From contig CAZEKB010000027.1 of NCBI GenBank assembly GCA_964512225.1, positions 4,713 through 68,712 on the forward strand: 64,000 nucleotides of DNA. Reading direction: 5' to 3'. The position numbers and the translations under genes are program-made. The DNA is from CAZEKB01 sp964512225 (lineage in GTDB: Bacteria > Myxococcota_A > UBA796 > UBA9615). Below are positions 1 to 8,075 of the stretch, piece after piece; within the stretch, counting starts at the first letter, position 1; the number at the start of each line of letters is the position of its first letter. The notes under the pieces were generated by a model. That model searched no databases, was not told where the DNA came from, and worked only from the letters and a program-made list of their open reading frames with translations.

Positions 1-538
1 GCACGCCCTCGAGGCGCTCGATGTAGCGCAGCGCCGACGTCGCGTCGACGTCGCGACCGTCGAGCAGCGGGTGCACGCAGAGCCGCCCCACGCCGTCCGC
101 CGCGGCCCGCGCGAGCAGGGCCTCGAGGTGGTCCTGGTGGGAGTGGACGTTGCCGTCCGAGAGCAAGCCGATGAAGTGCAGCGCGCGCGGCCCCGCGACC
201 ACCTCCCGCCAGCCGCGACCCGACCACAGCGACCCGGAGCGGACGGCCTGGTCCACCAGCTTCGCCCCCTGGTCGAATACGCGGCCCGCGCCGAGGGCGT
301 TGTGTCCCACTTCGCTGTTCCCCATGTCGCCGTCCGACGGCATCCCCACCGCCGTGCCGTGGGCGGCCAGGCGCACCCAGGGACCCCGCGCCAGGCGGTC
401 GAGCGTGGGCGTGCGCGCGAGGTGGACGGCGTCTCCCCGGTCGGCGCGGCCGAGCCCCACTCCGTCCATCACCACCACGACGACGGGCCCGGGGCACGGA
501 TTGAACCTAGGATGCGGGGCGAGACGCAACGTGCTCAT
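1..538 (-). CDS. gpmI: 2,3-bisphosphoglycerate-independent phosphoglycerate mutase, N-terminal part (cut by window edge)
   Basis: This is the first ~179 residues of the cofactor-independent phosphoglycerate mutase, which interconverts 3- and 2-phosphoglycerate in glycolysis. Seen in the sequence: the metal-binding start VVVMDGVGLG, the phosphoserine motif GDMGNSEVGH, and the later block HSHQDHLEALL plus HPLLDGRDV typical of the family's second domain. The gene runs off the left end. The ATG at 538 gives about 16 extra residues before the conserved strand; GTG codons at 472-478 are alternatives. It is divergent from the WecA-like gene with only 8 bases between, so promoters must overlap the coding ends. 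Family call is firm, start is not. Confidence 0.85.
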   Translation of the reverse strand, partial: MSTLRLAPHPRFNPCPGPVVVVVMDGVGLGRADRGDAVHLARTPTLDRLARGPWVRLAAHGTAVGMPSDGDMGNSEVGHNALGAGRVFDQGAKLVDQAVRSGSLWSGRGWREVVAGPRALHFIGLLSDGNVHSHQDHLEALLARAAADGVGRLCVHPLLDGRDVDATSALRYIERLEGV

Positions 539-546
539 CGACCGAG

Positions 547-1533
547 TTGTACGTGATTCCCCTCCCCCTCGCTTCGATCGCCGCCTTCGCCGTCGCCCTC
601 GCGGCGGCGGGCGCGCTCACCCCCCGCATCGCGCGCTGGGGCCGACGCATGGGGGCCGTGGACGAGGGCGGCCGGCCCCGCTCCGTGCACTCGATCCCGG
701 TGCCCCGCGTGGGGGGCATCGCCGTGGCGATCGCCGTCTTCGGGGCCGTGGCCGTCGGGCTCGCGCTCAGCCCCGAGACCCTGCGCCCCTTCGCCGACGA
801 CCCCCGGGCGGTGGCCGCCTTCTACGGGGGCGGCGCGGCGATCCTGGGGCTCGGCCTGGCGGACGACTTCAGCCCCGTCTCCGCCCCCCGAAAGCTCCTC
901 GTGCAGGTCGCCGTCGCCACGGTGGTCGCGCTGCTGGGGGTGCGCATCGAGCTCGTCGGGTTCCCCGGACTCGACGTCGTCCACACGGGCGCCGCCGCCG
1001 TCCCCGCCACGGTGCTGTGGCTCGTCGCCGTCATGAACGCCATCAACCTCATCGACGGGCTCGACGGCCTCGCCAGCGGGACGGCCGCCGTGGTCGTCGC
1101 GCCGCTGCTCGTCGTCTCCGTCATCAACGGGCAGCCGATCGGCGTCCTCATCGGCGTGGCCCTGGCGGGCGCGCTGCTCGGGTTCCTGCGCCACAACCTC
1201 CACCCCGCCTCGGTCTTCCTGGGGGACTCGGGGGCGCTCTTCGTCGGCTTCGTGCTGGGGGTGTGGAGCGTCCTCGCGTGGCAGAAGTCGGCCACCGGCA
1301 TCGCCGTCCTCGTGATCGTGCCCGCCTTCGCCCTCCCCCTCGCGGACACGATCTTCGCCGTGCTCCGGCGGACCCTCGCGGGACGGAGCTTCCTCGAGCC
1401 GGACGCCGGGCACCTGCACCACCGGCTCCTCGGCGTCGGCCTGTCCCATCGCGCCAGCGTGGTGCTGCTGGTCTCGATCGCGGGGCTGGGCGCCGTCGGG
1501 GCGCTGGCGGCGGCGTTCCTCACCCGCGGCTGA
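547..1533 (+). CDS. wecA: WecA/TagO-type polyprenyl-phosphate N-acetylhexosamine-1-phosphate transferase
   Basis: A 328-residue integral membrane enzyme of the MraY/WecA family, which moves a sugar-1-phosphate from a UDP-sugar to undecaprenyl phosphate to begin O-antigen, teichoic-acid-like or capsule glycans. Visible motifs are ADDFSPVSAPRK (Asp-rich motif near residue 110), NLIDGLDGLASG, FLGDSG and HLHHRLL; the last corresponds to the HIHH carbohydrate-recognition motif that separates WecA/TagO from MraY. About ten hydrophobic segments are evident. It begins with TTG, in frame with the hydrophobic first helix. Actual substrate sugar cannot be read from sequence. No glycosyltransferase genes lie next to it. 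Confidence 0.85.
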   Translation: MYVIPLPLASIAAFAVALAAAGALTPRIARWGRRMGAVDEGGRPRSVHSIPVPRVGGIAVAIAVFGAVAVGLALSPETLRPFADDPRAVAAFYGGGAAILGLGLADDFSPVSAPRKLLVQVAVATVVALLGVRIELVGFPGLDVVHTGAAAVPATVLWLVAVMNAINLIDGLDGLASGTAAVVVAPLLVVSVINGQPIGVLIGVALAGALLGFLRHNLHPASVFLGDSGALFVGFVLGVWSVLAWQKSATGIAVLVIVPAFALPLADTIFAVLRRTLAGRSFLEPDAGHLHHRLLGVGLSHRASVVLLVSIAGLGAVGALAAAFLTRG

Positions 1534-1541
1534 ACTCCCGG

Positions 1542-1571
1542 TTGACACCGACGGCCCCGGATTGGGACGAT
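1542..1571 (+). promoter_or_regulatory. Candidate sigma-70 promoter for the YqgE/AlgH gene
   Basis: A perfect TTGACA at 1542-1547 is followed after 18 bases by GACGAT at 1566-1571 (weak -10). Predicted start of transcription is about 15 bases before the ATG at 1593. The -35 match is strong, the -10 poor. Confidence 0.4.
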
Positions 1572-1592
1572 CGGGGCGATGGACCCAGGCGC

Positions 1593-2168
1593 ATGAGCGA
1601 GCCCGTCACAAGCAACGCTCGCTGCGGTCTGCTCGTCGCGTCCCCCTCCATGGTCGACGTCTTCTTCGCCAAGACGGTCGTGCTGCTCTGCGACTACGAC
1701 GAAGACGGCGCGCTGGGTATCGTCATCAACCGCCCGACCGACGCGGACATCGACAGCGTCCTCGCCCAGATGGACATCGATCCGGTGGGCGGCATCCGCG
1801 GGCCGGTGCTGTGGGGCGGACCCGTGCAGCCCGGCGCGGTGTTCCTCACCTTCTCGGACCTGCCCGGCCTCCCGGACGAAGCGGGCCCGGTGTTCAAGCT
1901 GTCGCCGCACCTGCACGTGACGCCCGACCGGGCCGTCATCGAGGCCGTGAGCTCGAACGTGCCCAACGACGGGGCGGTGCTCTCGGTGGGCTACGCGGGG
2001 TGGGCCCCGGGGCAGCTCGACGGCGAGATCGAGTCGGGGTCCTGGATCTGGATGGAGGCCGACAAGGAGCTGGTGTTCAGCACGCCGGTCGACGAGCTGT
2101 ACGACGCGTGCATCGCCTCGATCGGCGTCTCCACGAGCATGCTCTGGATGCACCCCGTCTCGGAGTAG
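1593..2168 (+). CDS. YqgE/AlgH family protein (UPF0301)
   Basis: A 191-residue cytoplasmic protein of the YqgE/AlgH family, a fold widespread in proteobacteria whose biochemical role is unsettled (historically linked to alginate regulation). Family signatures seen: LLVASPSM at the start, FAKTVVLLCDYDEDGALGIVINRP, WGGPVQPGAVFLTF, and GYAGWAPGQLDGEI. Length matches the usual ~185-190. The ATG at 1593 is chosen because the conserved N-terminus begins within ten residues of it; the open frame extends far upstream without homology. It ends 8 bases before the convergent FHA gene. Confidence 0.88.
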   Translation: MSEPVTSNARCGLLVASPSMVDVFFAKTVVLLCDYDEDGALGIVINRPTDADIDSVLAQMDIDPVGGIRGPVLWGGPVQPGAVFLTFSDLPGLPDEAGPVFKLSPHLHVTPDRAVIEAVSSNVPNDGAVLSVGYAGWAPGQLDGEIESGSWIWMEADKELVFSTPVDELYDACIASIGVSTSMLWMHPVSE

Positions 2169-2176
2169 CGACTAAA

Positions 2177-3079
2177 TCAGTCCGACTCGCCCGGGGAGAA
2201 GCGCAGCTTGCGCATCCCGACGGAGATCACGCTGCCGCGGCGCAGCTCCCGCTTCTGCTTGACCCTCTTGCCGTTCACCGACACCGGGTTCAGCCAGGGC
2301 GACCGGGCCACCAGCCACCAGCGCCGCCCGTTGTGAGTCCGCCGGGCCATGATCTCGCCCGCGATGCGCCCGATCGGCCACCATCGCCGCCCCTTGAGCT
2401 TCAGGTCGCACCAGTCCGCGTGCCCGATCGTATAGACCTCGTCCTGGGGCAGCGGGATGTACTTGACGCCCCCGCGCTTGCGCTGAAACGACAGGTGCGG
2501 GTTGGACTTGATCTTCATCTGCTCGAGCAGGCGCTCGAGCTCCTCCTTCGAGGCCGCCATCGTGCGCTCTTGGCCGGCCATCGAGTTGGCCGACTTGGGC
2601 GGGGGCGGCGGAGGCGGCTTGGGGGCCTCCCAGGGAGCGCCGCCGCCGGTGGGACCGAGCTTGGAGGGCGTGCCCAAGGTGGACGCGGACACCAGCCCCT
2701 CGACGAGCGGGGGGATCGTCTGCGTCGCGACCGGGTCGTAGCCCGACGACGGGCGACGCTCGACCCGCAGGCTCACCGCCGCCCGCGTCGCCTCTTCGTA
2801 CCGCAGCGCGTGCTTGCCCAGGACGATGGTGTCCCCGGGGATGAGCCGATGCTCGCCGGTGAGGCGACGGTCGTTCACGAAGGTCCCGTTGGCCCCGCCC
2901 AAATCCTCGAGGACGTGCTTGCCGCCCTCGTCGGTGATGGTCGCGTGCTGCCTACTGACGATCGGGTTGTTGTCCAGCGGAATGTGGGCGGAGCGCCCCC
3001 GGCCGATCACCACGTGCGGCTCGTCCAGCAGGTACGCCGCCTGACGGTTGCCGTTGAATAGAACGGTGATCTGCCACAT
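2177..3079 (-). CDS. FHA-domain protein with two FHA-like regions
   Basis: A 300-residue soluble protein. Residues ~5-95 form a clear forkhead-associated phosphothreonine-binding domain: VIGRGRSAHIPL, SRQHATI and GANGTFVNDRRL carry the GR, SxxH and NG residues of the fold. A Pro/Gly-rich linker (~120-170) follows, then a C-terminal region with an FHA-like end (NPVSVNGKRV, GSVISVG) but without a clear GR/SxxH pair, so the second domain is probably degenerate. FHA proteins recruit targets of Ser/Thr kinases; a PP2C phosphatase lies at 37 kb but no kinase is in the window. It is the third gene of a minus-strand group with the esterase and PEBP lipoprotein, 13 bases behind the esterase. Confidence 0.8.
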   Translation of the reverse strand: MWQITVLFNGNRQAAYLLDEPHVVIGRGRSAHIPLDNNPIVSRQHATITDEGGKHVLEDLGGANGTFVNDRRLTGEHRLIPGDTIVLGKHALRYEEATRAAVSLRVERRPSSGYDPVATQTIPPLVEGLVSASTLGTPSKLGPTGGGAPWEAPKPPPPPPPKSANSMAGQERTMAASKEELERLLEQMKIKSNPHLSFQRKRGGVKYIPLPQDEVYTIGHADWCDLKLKGRRWWPIGRIAGEIMARRTHNGRRWWLVARSPWLNPVSVNGKRVKQKRELRRGSVISVGMRKLRFSPGESD

Positions 3080-3092
3080 GTCGCGTTGAAGA

Positions 3093-4133
3093 CTACCTCG
3101 GAGCGATGGCCCGATGAATGCGCGGGAGGCTCTCGTCGAGTCGATAGTCGATCGACGAGTGGTTGTCGGGGAACTCCTGGTACTCGTGCCCCACCTCGGC
3201 CGCGAGGAGCGCGTCCCGCATCTGCCTCGCGCCGTAGTGCAGGTGGTACTGGTCGCGGAAGCCGCAGTCGATGAAGAGGAGCTCGAGCGACCGCAGGGCG
3301 GCGGCGTGCTTCGGGATCATGCGCACCGGGTCCCACGCCAGCCAACGCTCCCAGCGCTCTTCGATGATCCGTCCGGTGTGCAGATCCACGGGCAGCGAGC
3401 ACCCCTCGGCGAGCCGCGGCTGGGGATCGAAGCAGGCGGCCATCGCCACGTGCATCAGCGCGTGCGTCTCCGCCGACGTGTGCTTCGGCTTGCTCATCAC
3501 GCGCTCGAGGAACGCGCGCAGGCTGCCCGCCTTGTTGACCTCGTTGACCGTGCGCGGGAGGTCCGTCAGGAAGCAGAACTCGAAGTACGAGTCGCCCGAG
3601 TGGACGGCCGCCGCGCCCCACGTGTCCGCGTGCAGCATCGCGTGCACGATCGCCCCGAACCCGCCGCTCGACTTGCCCAGGACGGCCCGGTGACGACGCT
3701 CGGGCAGCGTGCGGAAGGCGCGGTCCACGGCGGGCACCAACTCGTCGACGAGGTGGCGCGCGTAGGGCCCGCACACCGTGGAGTCGATGTACTGCGACCC
3801 CCCGAGCACCGTGAAGCAGTCCGGGAACGCGACGATCACGGGACCCATCGCGCCGTCGCCGAGGAGGCGATCGAGCCGGGCCGGCATGTCCTCCGTCCAC
3901 GCCTTCCAGTTGAGCTTGCTCCGGCCCGTCCCCAGGAACCCGGTGAGGTAGTGGGCCACGGGGTACCGACGGCGGGGTTCGTCGTCGTACCCGGGCGGCA
4001 GGTACACCGGCAACGTGCGCTGGTGAGGGTCCCCGAGCCGGTTGCCCCGGAGCAGCTTGCTGTCGATCGGGAGCTCGACCAACGTGCCGCGGGGGCGGCG
4101 CCCCTCGTGGGGAGGACGCGGCAGCGGCTTCAT
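3093..4133 (-). CDS. Alpha/beta-hydrolase of the esterase D family
   Basis: A 346-residue enzyme resembling putative esterases of the EstD/Fes type. The nucleophile elbow is GKSSGGFGA (Ser after GKS), preceded by an oxyanion-type strand (YPVAHYLTGFLG); a likely acid is the Asp in LLFIDCGFRDQYHLHYG and the catalytic His is in FPDNHSSIDYR. There is no signal peptide, so it is probably cytoplasmic. The ATG at 4133 overlaps the TGA of the upstream PEBP gene by one base (TGATG), which supports both the start and translational coupling. Substrate unknown. Confidence 0.82.
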   Translation of the reverse strand: MKPLPRPPHEGRRPRGTLVELPIDSKLLRGNRLGDPHQRTLPVYLPPGYDDEPRRRYPVAHYLTGFLGTGRSKLNWKAWTEDMPARLDRLLGDGAMGPVIVAFPDCFTVLGGSQYIDSTVCGPYARHLVDELVPAVDRAFRTLPERRHRAVLGKSSGGFGAIVHAMLHADTWGAAAVHSGDSYFEFCFLTDLPRTVNEVNKAGSLRAFLERVMSKPKHTSAETHALMHVAMAACFDPQPRLAEGCSLPVDLHTGRIIEERWERWLAWDPVRMIPKHAAALRSLELLFIDCGFRDQYHLHYGARQMRDALLAAEVGHEYQEFPDNHSSIDYRLDESLPRIHRAIAPR

Positions 4134-4762
4134 CAGCGGGCGCAGGCTCCGCCGCAGCCCGCCGCGGTCGCGGGGCCGTACTGGTGACCGAACTCGAGCA
4201 TCTCGATCTCCGCCGCCTCGGCGGCCGTCTCGAGGTCGCCGAAGCTGCTGTTCGCCGACAGGTCGTCGAGCTCGGAGTCCAGGGCCCACAGCCGCCATCG
4301 GTAGGTGTTCGGGCCGCCGCCGCCGCCGCAGCCGCCGCACGAGCCGAGGTAGCCGACCCAGTCGAAGCCGTTGCGCAGCTCCACGGAGCCGTCGGGCAGA
4401 TCGTCGTTGTCGGGGCCGCAGCTCGTATTCCCCGAGGCGCCCTCGGGGATGCCGGTGGAGCCCGGATCCATGTTGAAGATCGCCCAGTGGGGGTAATCCC
4501 CGACGCTGGGGTCGTCGAAGATCAGCGCGAGGCTCACGGTGCCCTCGGGGACGCCCTCCCAGAGCAGCTCGGGGTTCGGGTTCGCGCACTCGTACTGCTG
4601 CGGGAGCGTGTCCCCGTCGTCGAAGGCGGAGGACCAGAAGGCGAAGTCGACCGCCGCGGCGTCGTCGTCGTCGCCGCTGTCGTCGTCGTCGGACGGCGAA
4701 GGGCAGCCCACGAGGGCGACGAGGAAGAGGAGCGAAAGCAGGGCACGCAGGGTCGAGGGCAT
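4133..4762 (-). CDS. PEBP (YbhB/YbcL, Raf-kinase-inhibitor-like) lipoprotein
   Basis: A 209-residue exported lipoprotein: hydrophobic signal with lipobox LVGC (Cys at residue ~19), then an acidic tether (PSPSDDDDSGDDDD), then a phosphatidylethanolamine-binding-protein domain. The domain shows the family's ligand-pocket motifs, including NPNPELLWEGVPEGT, DDPSVGDYPHWAIFNM and YLGSCGG..NTYRWRLWAL. PEBP proteins bind phosphate-type ligands; periplasmic bacterial members are not well understood. A GGAG sits just upstream of the ATG at 4762. First gene of the PEBP-esterase-FHA operon. The tether is encoded by a GTC/GAC microsatellite near 4660-4695. Confidence 0.85.
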   Translation of the reverse strand: MPSTLRALLSLLFLVALVGCPSPSDDDDSGDDDDAAAVDFAFWSSAFDDGDTLPQQYECANPNPELLWEGVPEGTVSLALIFDDPSVGDYPHWAIFNMDPGSTGIPEGASGNTSCGPDNDDLPDGSVELRNGFDWVGYLGSCGGCGGGGGPNTYRWRLWALDSELDDLSANSSFGDLETAAEAAEIEMLEFGHQYGPATAAGCGGACAR

Positions 4763-4840
4763 GGGGATCTCCGGAGGAAGGCGGAACCGTAGCAGCCCGA
4801 GGCATCGACGACGCGATTCGGCGTGACTACTCTCCGCGCC

Positions 4841-7222
4841 ATGAAGCATGCACGCATGGGCGCCTTCCTGGCCGCGACCGCGGCCTCGTCGGCCTGGGCC
4901 TACCACCTGATCGGCAAGCACAACGAGGCGATGAGCGAAGCGCTGGTCCCCGGGGCGCTCTGCGGACCCGACGGCGGGTGCTCCCAGGTCCTCGGCTCCG
5001 AATACTCCGAGATCTTCGGCGTCGCCGTCAGCGCGCCCGCCGTACCGCTCTACCTCGCCCTCTTCGTCGCGGGCGTCCTGGTCCTGCGGGGCAAGCTCGA
5101 CGTCGCGAAGCTGGCGTCCGTCGCCACCGCCGCGGGTGTGGGGGGCGTCGCGTTCGGCGGCTACCTGCTGTACCGGATGCTGGTCGACATCGCCCACGTC
5201 TGCCCGTACTGCCTGATCATGGACGGCCTCAACGTCGCCGTGCTGATCACCGGCGCGCTCCTCCACCCCGACGGGCTCAAGGCCGCGTTCACGTCGATCA
5301 CGGACATCTTCGGCCGCCTCGCCAGGCCGGGGCTCGAGTGGGGCGTCGCGGCGACGGTCGTCGTGGGGACGATCCTGCTGACGGTCCTGCACCCCACGCC
5401 CCCCGAGCAGGCGCCGCCCGACCCGCTCCTGACCGTGGGCGAGTCCTTCGGCACCACGGCTCCGACGACCCCCGCCGAGCCCGACACCGTGAAGCCGGCC
5501 ACGTCCTCCACGCCCGCCCCCGTCGCGCCCCGCCCGACCGCGGTCCCCGGCAGCACGACCCGCCCGCTCGTCCTCCCCAAGGACGTGCACGACATCCCTG
5601 TGGACGCGTCGGTCCCCATGCGCGGGCCGAAGGACGCGGACGTCACGATCCTGCTCTTCGAGGACTTCCAGTGCCCCTTCTGCCGGAAGCTCTCGGGGAA
5701 CATCGAGGTGCTGCTCGAGGAGACGACGGACGTTCGCGTGGGGTTCCTGCACTTCCCCATGCACGGCAAGTGCAACGACACGGGCCTCAAGAAGAACCTG
5801 CACGCGTTCGCCTGCGGGGCGGCGATCGCGTCGGTGTGCGCGCACGACCAGGGCAAGTTCTGGGAGATGCACGACGTGATGTTCCGCAACAGCACGCGGC
5901 TGCGGAACAAGCACATCTTCAAGTACGCGAAGAAGGTCGGGCTCGACATCGACGCCTTCAAGGCCTGCGCCCGAGCGCCCGAGACGCTCGAGAAGGTGAA
6001 GGCCGACGCCCGCCTGGGCAAGGCCGCGGGGGTCAGCGGCACGCCCGCGCTGTTCATCAACGGGCGCAAGCTCGTGGGTGCGCAGCCGGTGTCGTCGCTG
6101 CGGGCCGCCATCGCGGAGGTGAAGGCGAACCCGACGGCGGGGTCGGTCGTGCGGCTGGACGTCCCCGTGGAGGACGAGGTCGAGGGGTCGCTCGGCGGCG
6201 TCCCGACGACCGTGGGCGTCGACGGAGCGCGGGGCCCGTTCGCGATCGACGCGTTCGAGGCCTCGATCGTCGGAGGCAAGGCCGTGAGCGCGGCGGGCGT
6301 CGAGTCCGCCGGGTCCGTGACCTGGCACGAAGCCCAGGCCGCCTGCGAGGCGGCGGGCAAGCGGCTGTGCACCGAGGAGGAGTGGGTCACGGCCTGCACC
6401 GGCGCCATCCCCGTCGACGAGAACGCAGACGGCGTCTTCTCCAACGACACCCTGGTCGGCAGCCAGCACTCCTACGGCGAGCACTTCCGCCAGGGCTGGT
6501 GCGCGGACTCGCGCAAGAAGGCCGACCCCCGACCGCTCACCACCGGCACGCACCCCCGCTGCGCGACCCCCACCGGCGTCTACGACCTCGAGGGCGTGCA
6601 CAAGGAGTGGGTCGGGCTCACGCCGGATCGGGCCGCGCTCAAGGGCGGGTCGTACTACTCGGGCACGTCGGCCCGGTGCGCCTACTACAAGGACAGCGAA
6701 GCGCCCGACAAGAAGGACCCCTCGATCGGGTTCCGGTGCTGCTCCGGCGAGGCCGACGCCGCGGTCGCGAGGGCCCAGGCGCGCTTCCCGGGGGGCAAGG
6801 TCGGCGATACGATCCAGGACTGGTCGGCGCCGCTGATCGGCGGGAGCGGAGACCACGGCACGGCGACCCTCGCCGGGAAGCCGTACATCATGACCTTCTG
6901 GGCGTCGTGGTGCGGGCCCTGCAAGAAGGAGCTGCCCGTCCTCGCCGAGCTGTACGACGAGTTCAAGGCCCGAGGGCTCGAGGTGGTGGGCGTGAACGTG
7001 GACGCGGACCGCAAGGCGGCCGACGCCTACCTCGCGGAGAACCCGCTGCCCTTCCCGATCGTGGCGGACACGGACAAGTCCGTGATGGGCCGGTTCGACA
7101 CCCGGGGCGTGCCCACGACCTTCTGGGTGAAGAAGGACGGGACGATCCGCAAGCGCTCGATCGGCTACGACGAGGGCGGCAAGCCCAAGATGATCGGCGA
7201 CGTCCTCGAGCTGGTGAAGTAG
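4841..7222 (+). CDS. Four-module thiol-redox fusion: VKOR, DsbA-like, FGE/SUMF1-like, TlpA-like
   Basis: A 793-residue membrane protein with four recognisable parts. Residues ~5-180 are a vitamin-K-epoxide-reductase (VKOR) helix bundle with loop cysteines C41/C47 (CGPDGGC) and active-site CPYC (C121/C124). A Pro/Thr linker leads to a DsbA-like thioredoxin fold at ~250-430 with CPFC (C278/C281) and cis-Pro in GTPAL. Residues ~465-635 resemble a formylglycine-generating-enzyme (SUMF1) domain (WHEAQAACEAAGKRLCTEEEW, KGGSYYSG, GFRCC), but only one of the two active-site cysteines seems present. Residues ~645-793 are a TlpA-type reductase with WCGPC (C691/C694) and GVPTTF. VKOR re-oxidises DsbA-type partners in other bacteria, so this likely forms disulfides in periplasmic proteins. 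GTG at 4823 is an alternative start. Confidence 0.85.
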   Translation: MKHARMGAFLAATAASSAWAYHLIGKHNEAMSEALVPGALCGPDGGCSQVLGSEYSEIFGVAVSAPAVPLYLALFVAGVLVLRGKLDVAKLASVATAAGVGGVAFGGYLLYRMLVDIAHVCPYCLIMDGLNVAVLITGALLHPDGLKAAFTSITDIFGRLARPGLEWGVAATVVVGTILLTVLHPTPPEQAPPDPLLTVGESFGTTAPTTPAEPDTVKPATSSTPAPVAPRPTAVPGSTTRPLVLPKDVHDIPVDASVPMRGPKDADVTILLFEDFQCPFCRKLSGNIEVLLEETTDVRVGFLHFPMHGKCNDTGLKKNLHAFACGAAIASVCAHDQGKFWEMHDVMFRNSTRLRNKHIFKYAKKVGLDIDAFKACARAPETLEKVKADARLGKAAGVSGTPALFINGRKLVGAQPVSSLRAAIAEVKANPTAGSVVRLDVPVEDEVEGSLGGVPTTVGVDGARGPFAIDAFEASIVGGKAVSAAGVESAGSVTWHEAQAACEAAGKRLCTEEEWVTACTGAIPVDENADGVFSNDTLVGSQHSYGEHFRQGWCADSRKKADPRPLTTGTHPRCATPTGVYDLEGVHKEWVGLTPDRAALKGGSYYSGTSARCAYYKDSEAPDKKDPSIGFRCCSGEADAAVARAQARFPGGKVGDTIQDWSAPLIGGSGDHGTATLAGKPYIMTFWASWCGPCKKELPVLAELYDEFKARGLEVVGVNVDADRKAADAYLAENPLPFPIVADTDKSVMGRFDTRGVPTTFWVKKDGTIRKRSIGYDEGGKPKMIGDVLELVK

Positions 7223-7225
7223 CCG

Positions 7226-7906
7226 TCAGGCGGGCCGAGCCCGCACGAACGCGAGCAGTCGGTCTCCTTCGGTCTCCACGGCCGAGGCGAACAAGAACGT
7301 CCCCTCGCCCCCGGTCAGGTGCATGCGGATCCCGCCGTCGGCGGCGATCTCCGCCTCGTGGAACCCGATGTACCGGGGCACCCAGGGGTGCAGCGCCTTG
7401 TAGATCGCCTCTTTCACGCTGAACGCCCGCAGCAGCTCCGGCCAGGCGGAGCCCCGCGCCTGCCAGCGCTCCAGCTCGTCCGGGCGCAGCACCCGCGGCG
7501 CGATCGAGGAGCGGTCCCGGCCCCCGAGGACCTCGGAGTCGACGCCCAGGGTCCCGGCGTCGGCCCGCCCCGCGACCGCGAAGGCCCAGCCCGCCTTGTG
7601 GGTGATCGAGCCCGTCCAGCCGGGGGGCAGCGCGGGCCTCCCCTCCACGCCGGGCAGGCAGGGGCGGCCGAGGGCGGCGGGATCGGCCCCGGCCGCGGCG
7701 AGGGCCCGCCGGAGCGCGGCTCGCCCGGCGACGAACTCGGCGGCCCGCCTCGGCGACGCCGCGGCGGCGTGGGCCTGCTCCCGGGGGACCAGCTCGGTCC
7801 AGGCCGGGACCGTGCGCACGTCGAGATCGAGCGACGGGATGGGAGATCGCGCGAGTCGGCCGGGGCCGAGGAGCGGGGCGAGGGGGCGGGGAGAAGACGT
7901 CGACAC
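7226..7906 (-). CDS. 4'-phosphopantetheinyl transferase (EntD/Sfp-like)
   Basis: A 226-residue enzyme that would transfer the phosphopantetheine arm of CoA to a carrier-protein serine. The family's Mg-binding motifs are visible: TLGVDSEVLGGRD (the G(I/V)D motif) and FSVKEAIYKALHPWVPRYIGFHE, the latter close to the EntD sub-family (FSxKEAxYKAL..P). The upstream SITHKAGWAFAVAG block corresponds to the conserved SISHxxGxAxA region. The GTG at 7906 is taken as the start because homology begins shortly after and GGGG lies just upstream. No polyketide or peptide synthetase is nearby; the target could be a carrier encoded elsewhere. Stop is 3 bases from the convergent redox-fusion gene. Confidence 0.85.
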   Translation of the reverse strand: MSTSSPRPLAPLLGPGRLARSPIPSLDLDVRTVPAWTELVPREQAHAAAASPRRAAEFVAGRAALRRALAAAGADPAALGRPCLPGVEGRPALPPGWTGSITHKAGWAFAVAGRADAGTLGVDSEVLGGRDRSSIAPRVLRPDELERWQARGSAWPELLRAFSVKEAIYKALHPWVPRYIGFHEAEIAADGGIRMHLTGGEGTFLFASAVETEGDRLLAFVRARPA

Positions 7907-7987
7907 GCACCCCGAGGATAAGCGTCGGAACCTGATCGGGCCGGCCGCGGTCCATTCCGTCGTCTGCTCGCCAATCCGTCGGCGAGT

Positions 7988-8016
7988 TTGGCCCGAGACG
8001 CCCGGGGTTCTACAAT
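7988..8016 (+). promoter_or_regulatory. Candidate sigma-70 promoter for the TolA-like gene
   Basis: TTGGCC at 7988-7993 and TACAAT at 8011-8016 are separated by exactly 17 bases, in the 169-base gap between the divergent phosphopantetheinyl-transferase and TolA-like genes. Transcription would start near 8023, about 53 bases before the chosen ATG. Confidence 0.55.
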
Positions 8017-8075
8017 CCGATCCTTCGGGTCTGCCTATGCGGCGACCCCGGGCCGCTACGAGGAGACGCCGGTCG

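Noticed and set aside
2163..2188. Interrupted hairpin between yqgE and the FHA gene as bidirectional terminator
   Set aside because: Only two 4-bp helices with an internal loop and no T-run; too weak to list as a feature.
4133..4180. Frameshift or pseudogene between the PEBP and esterase genes
   Set aside because: The one-base TGATG overlap is a normal coupled junction and both proteins are complete.
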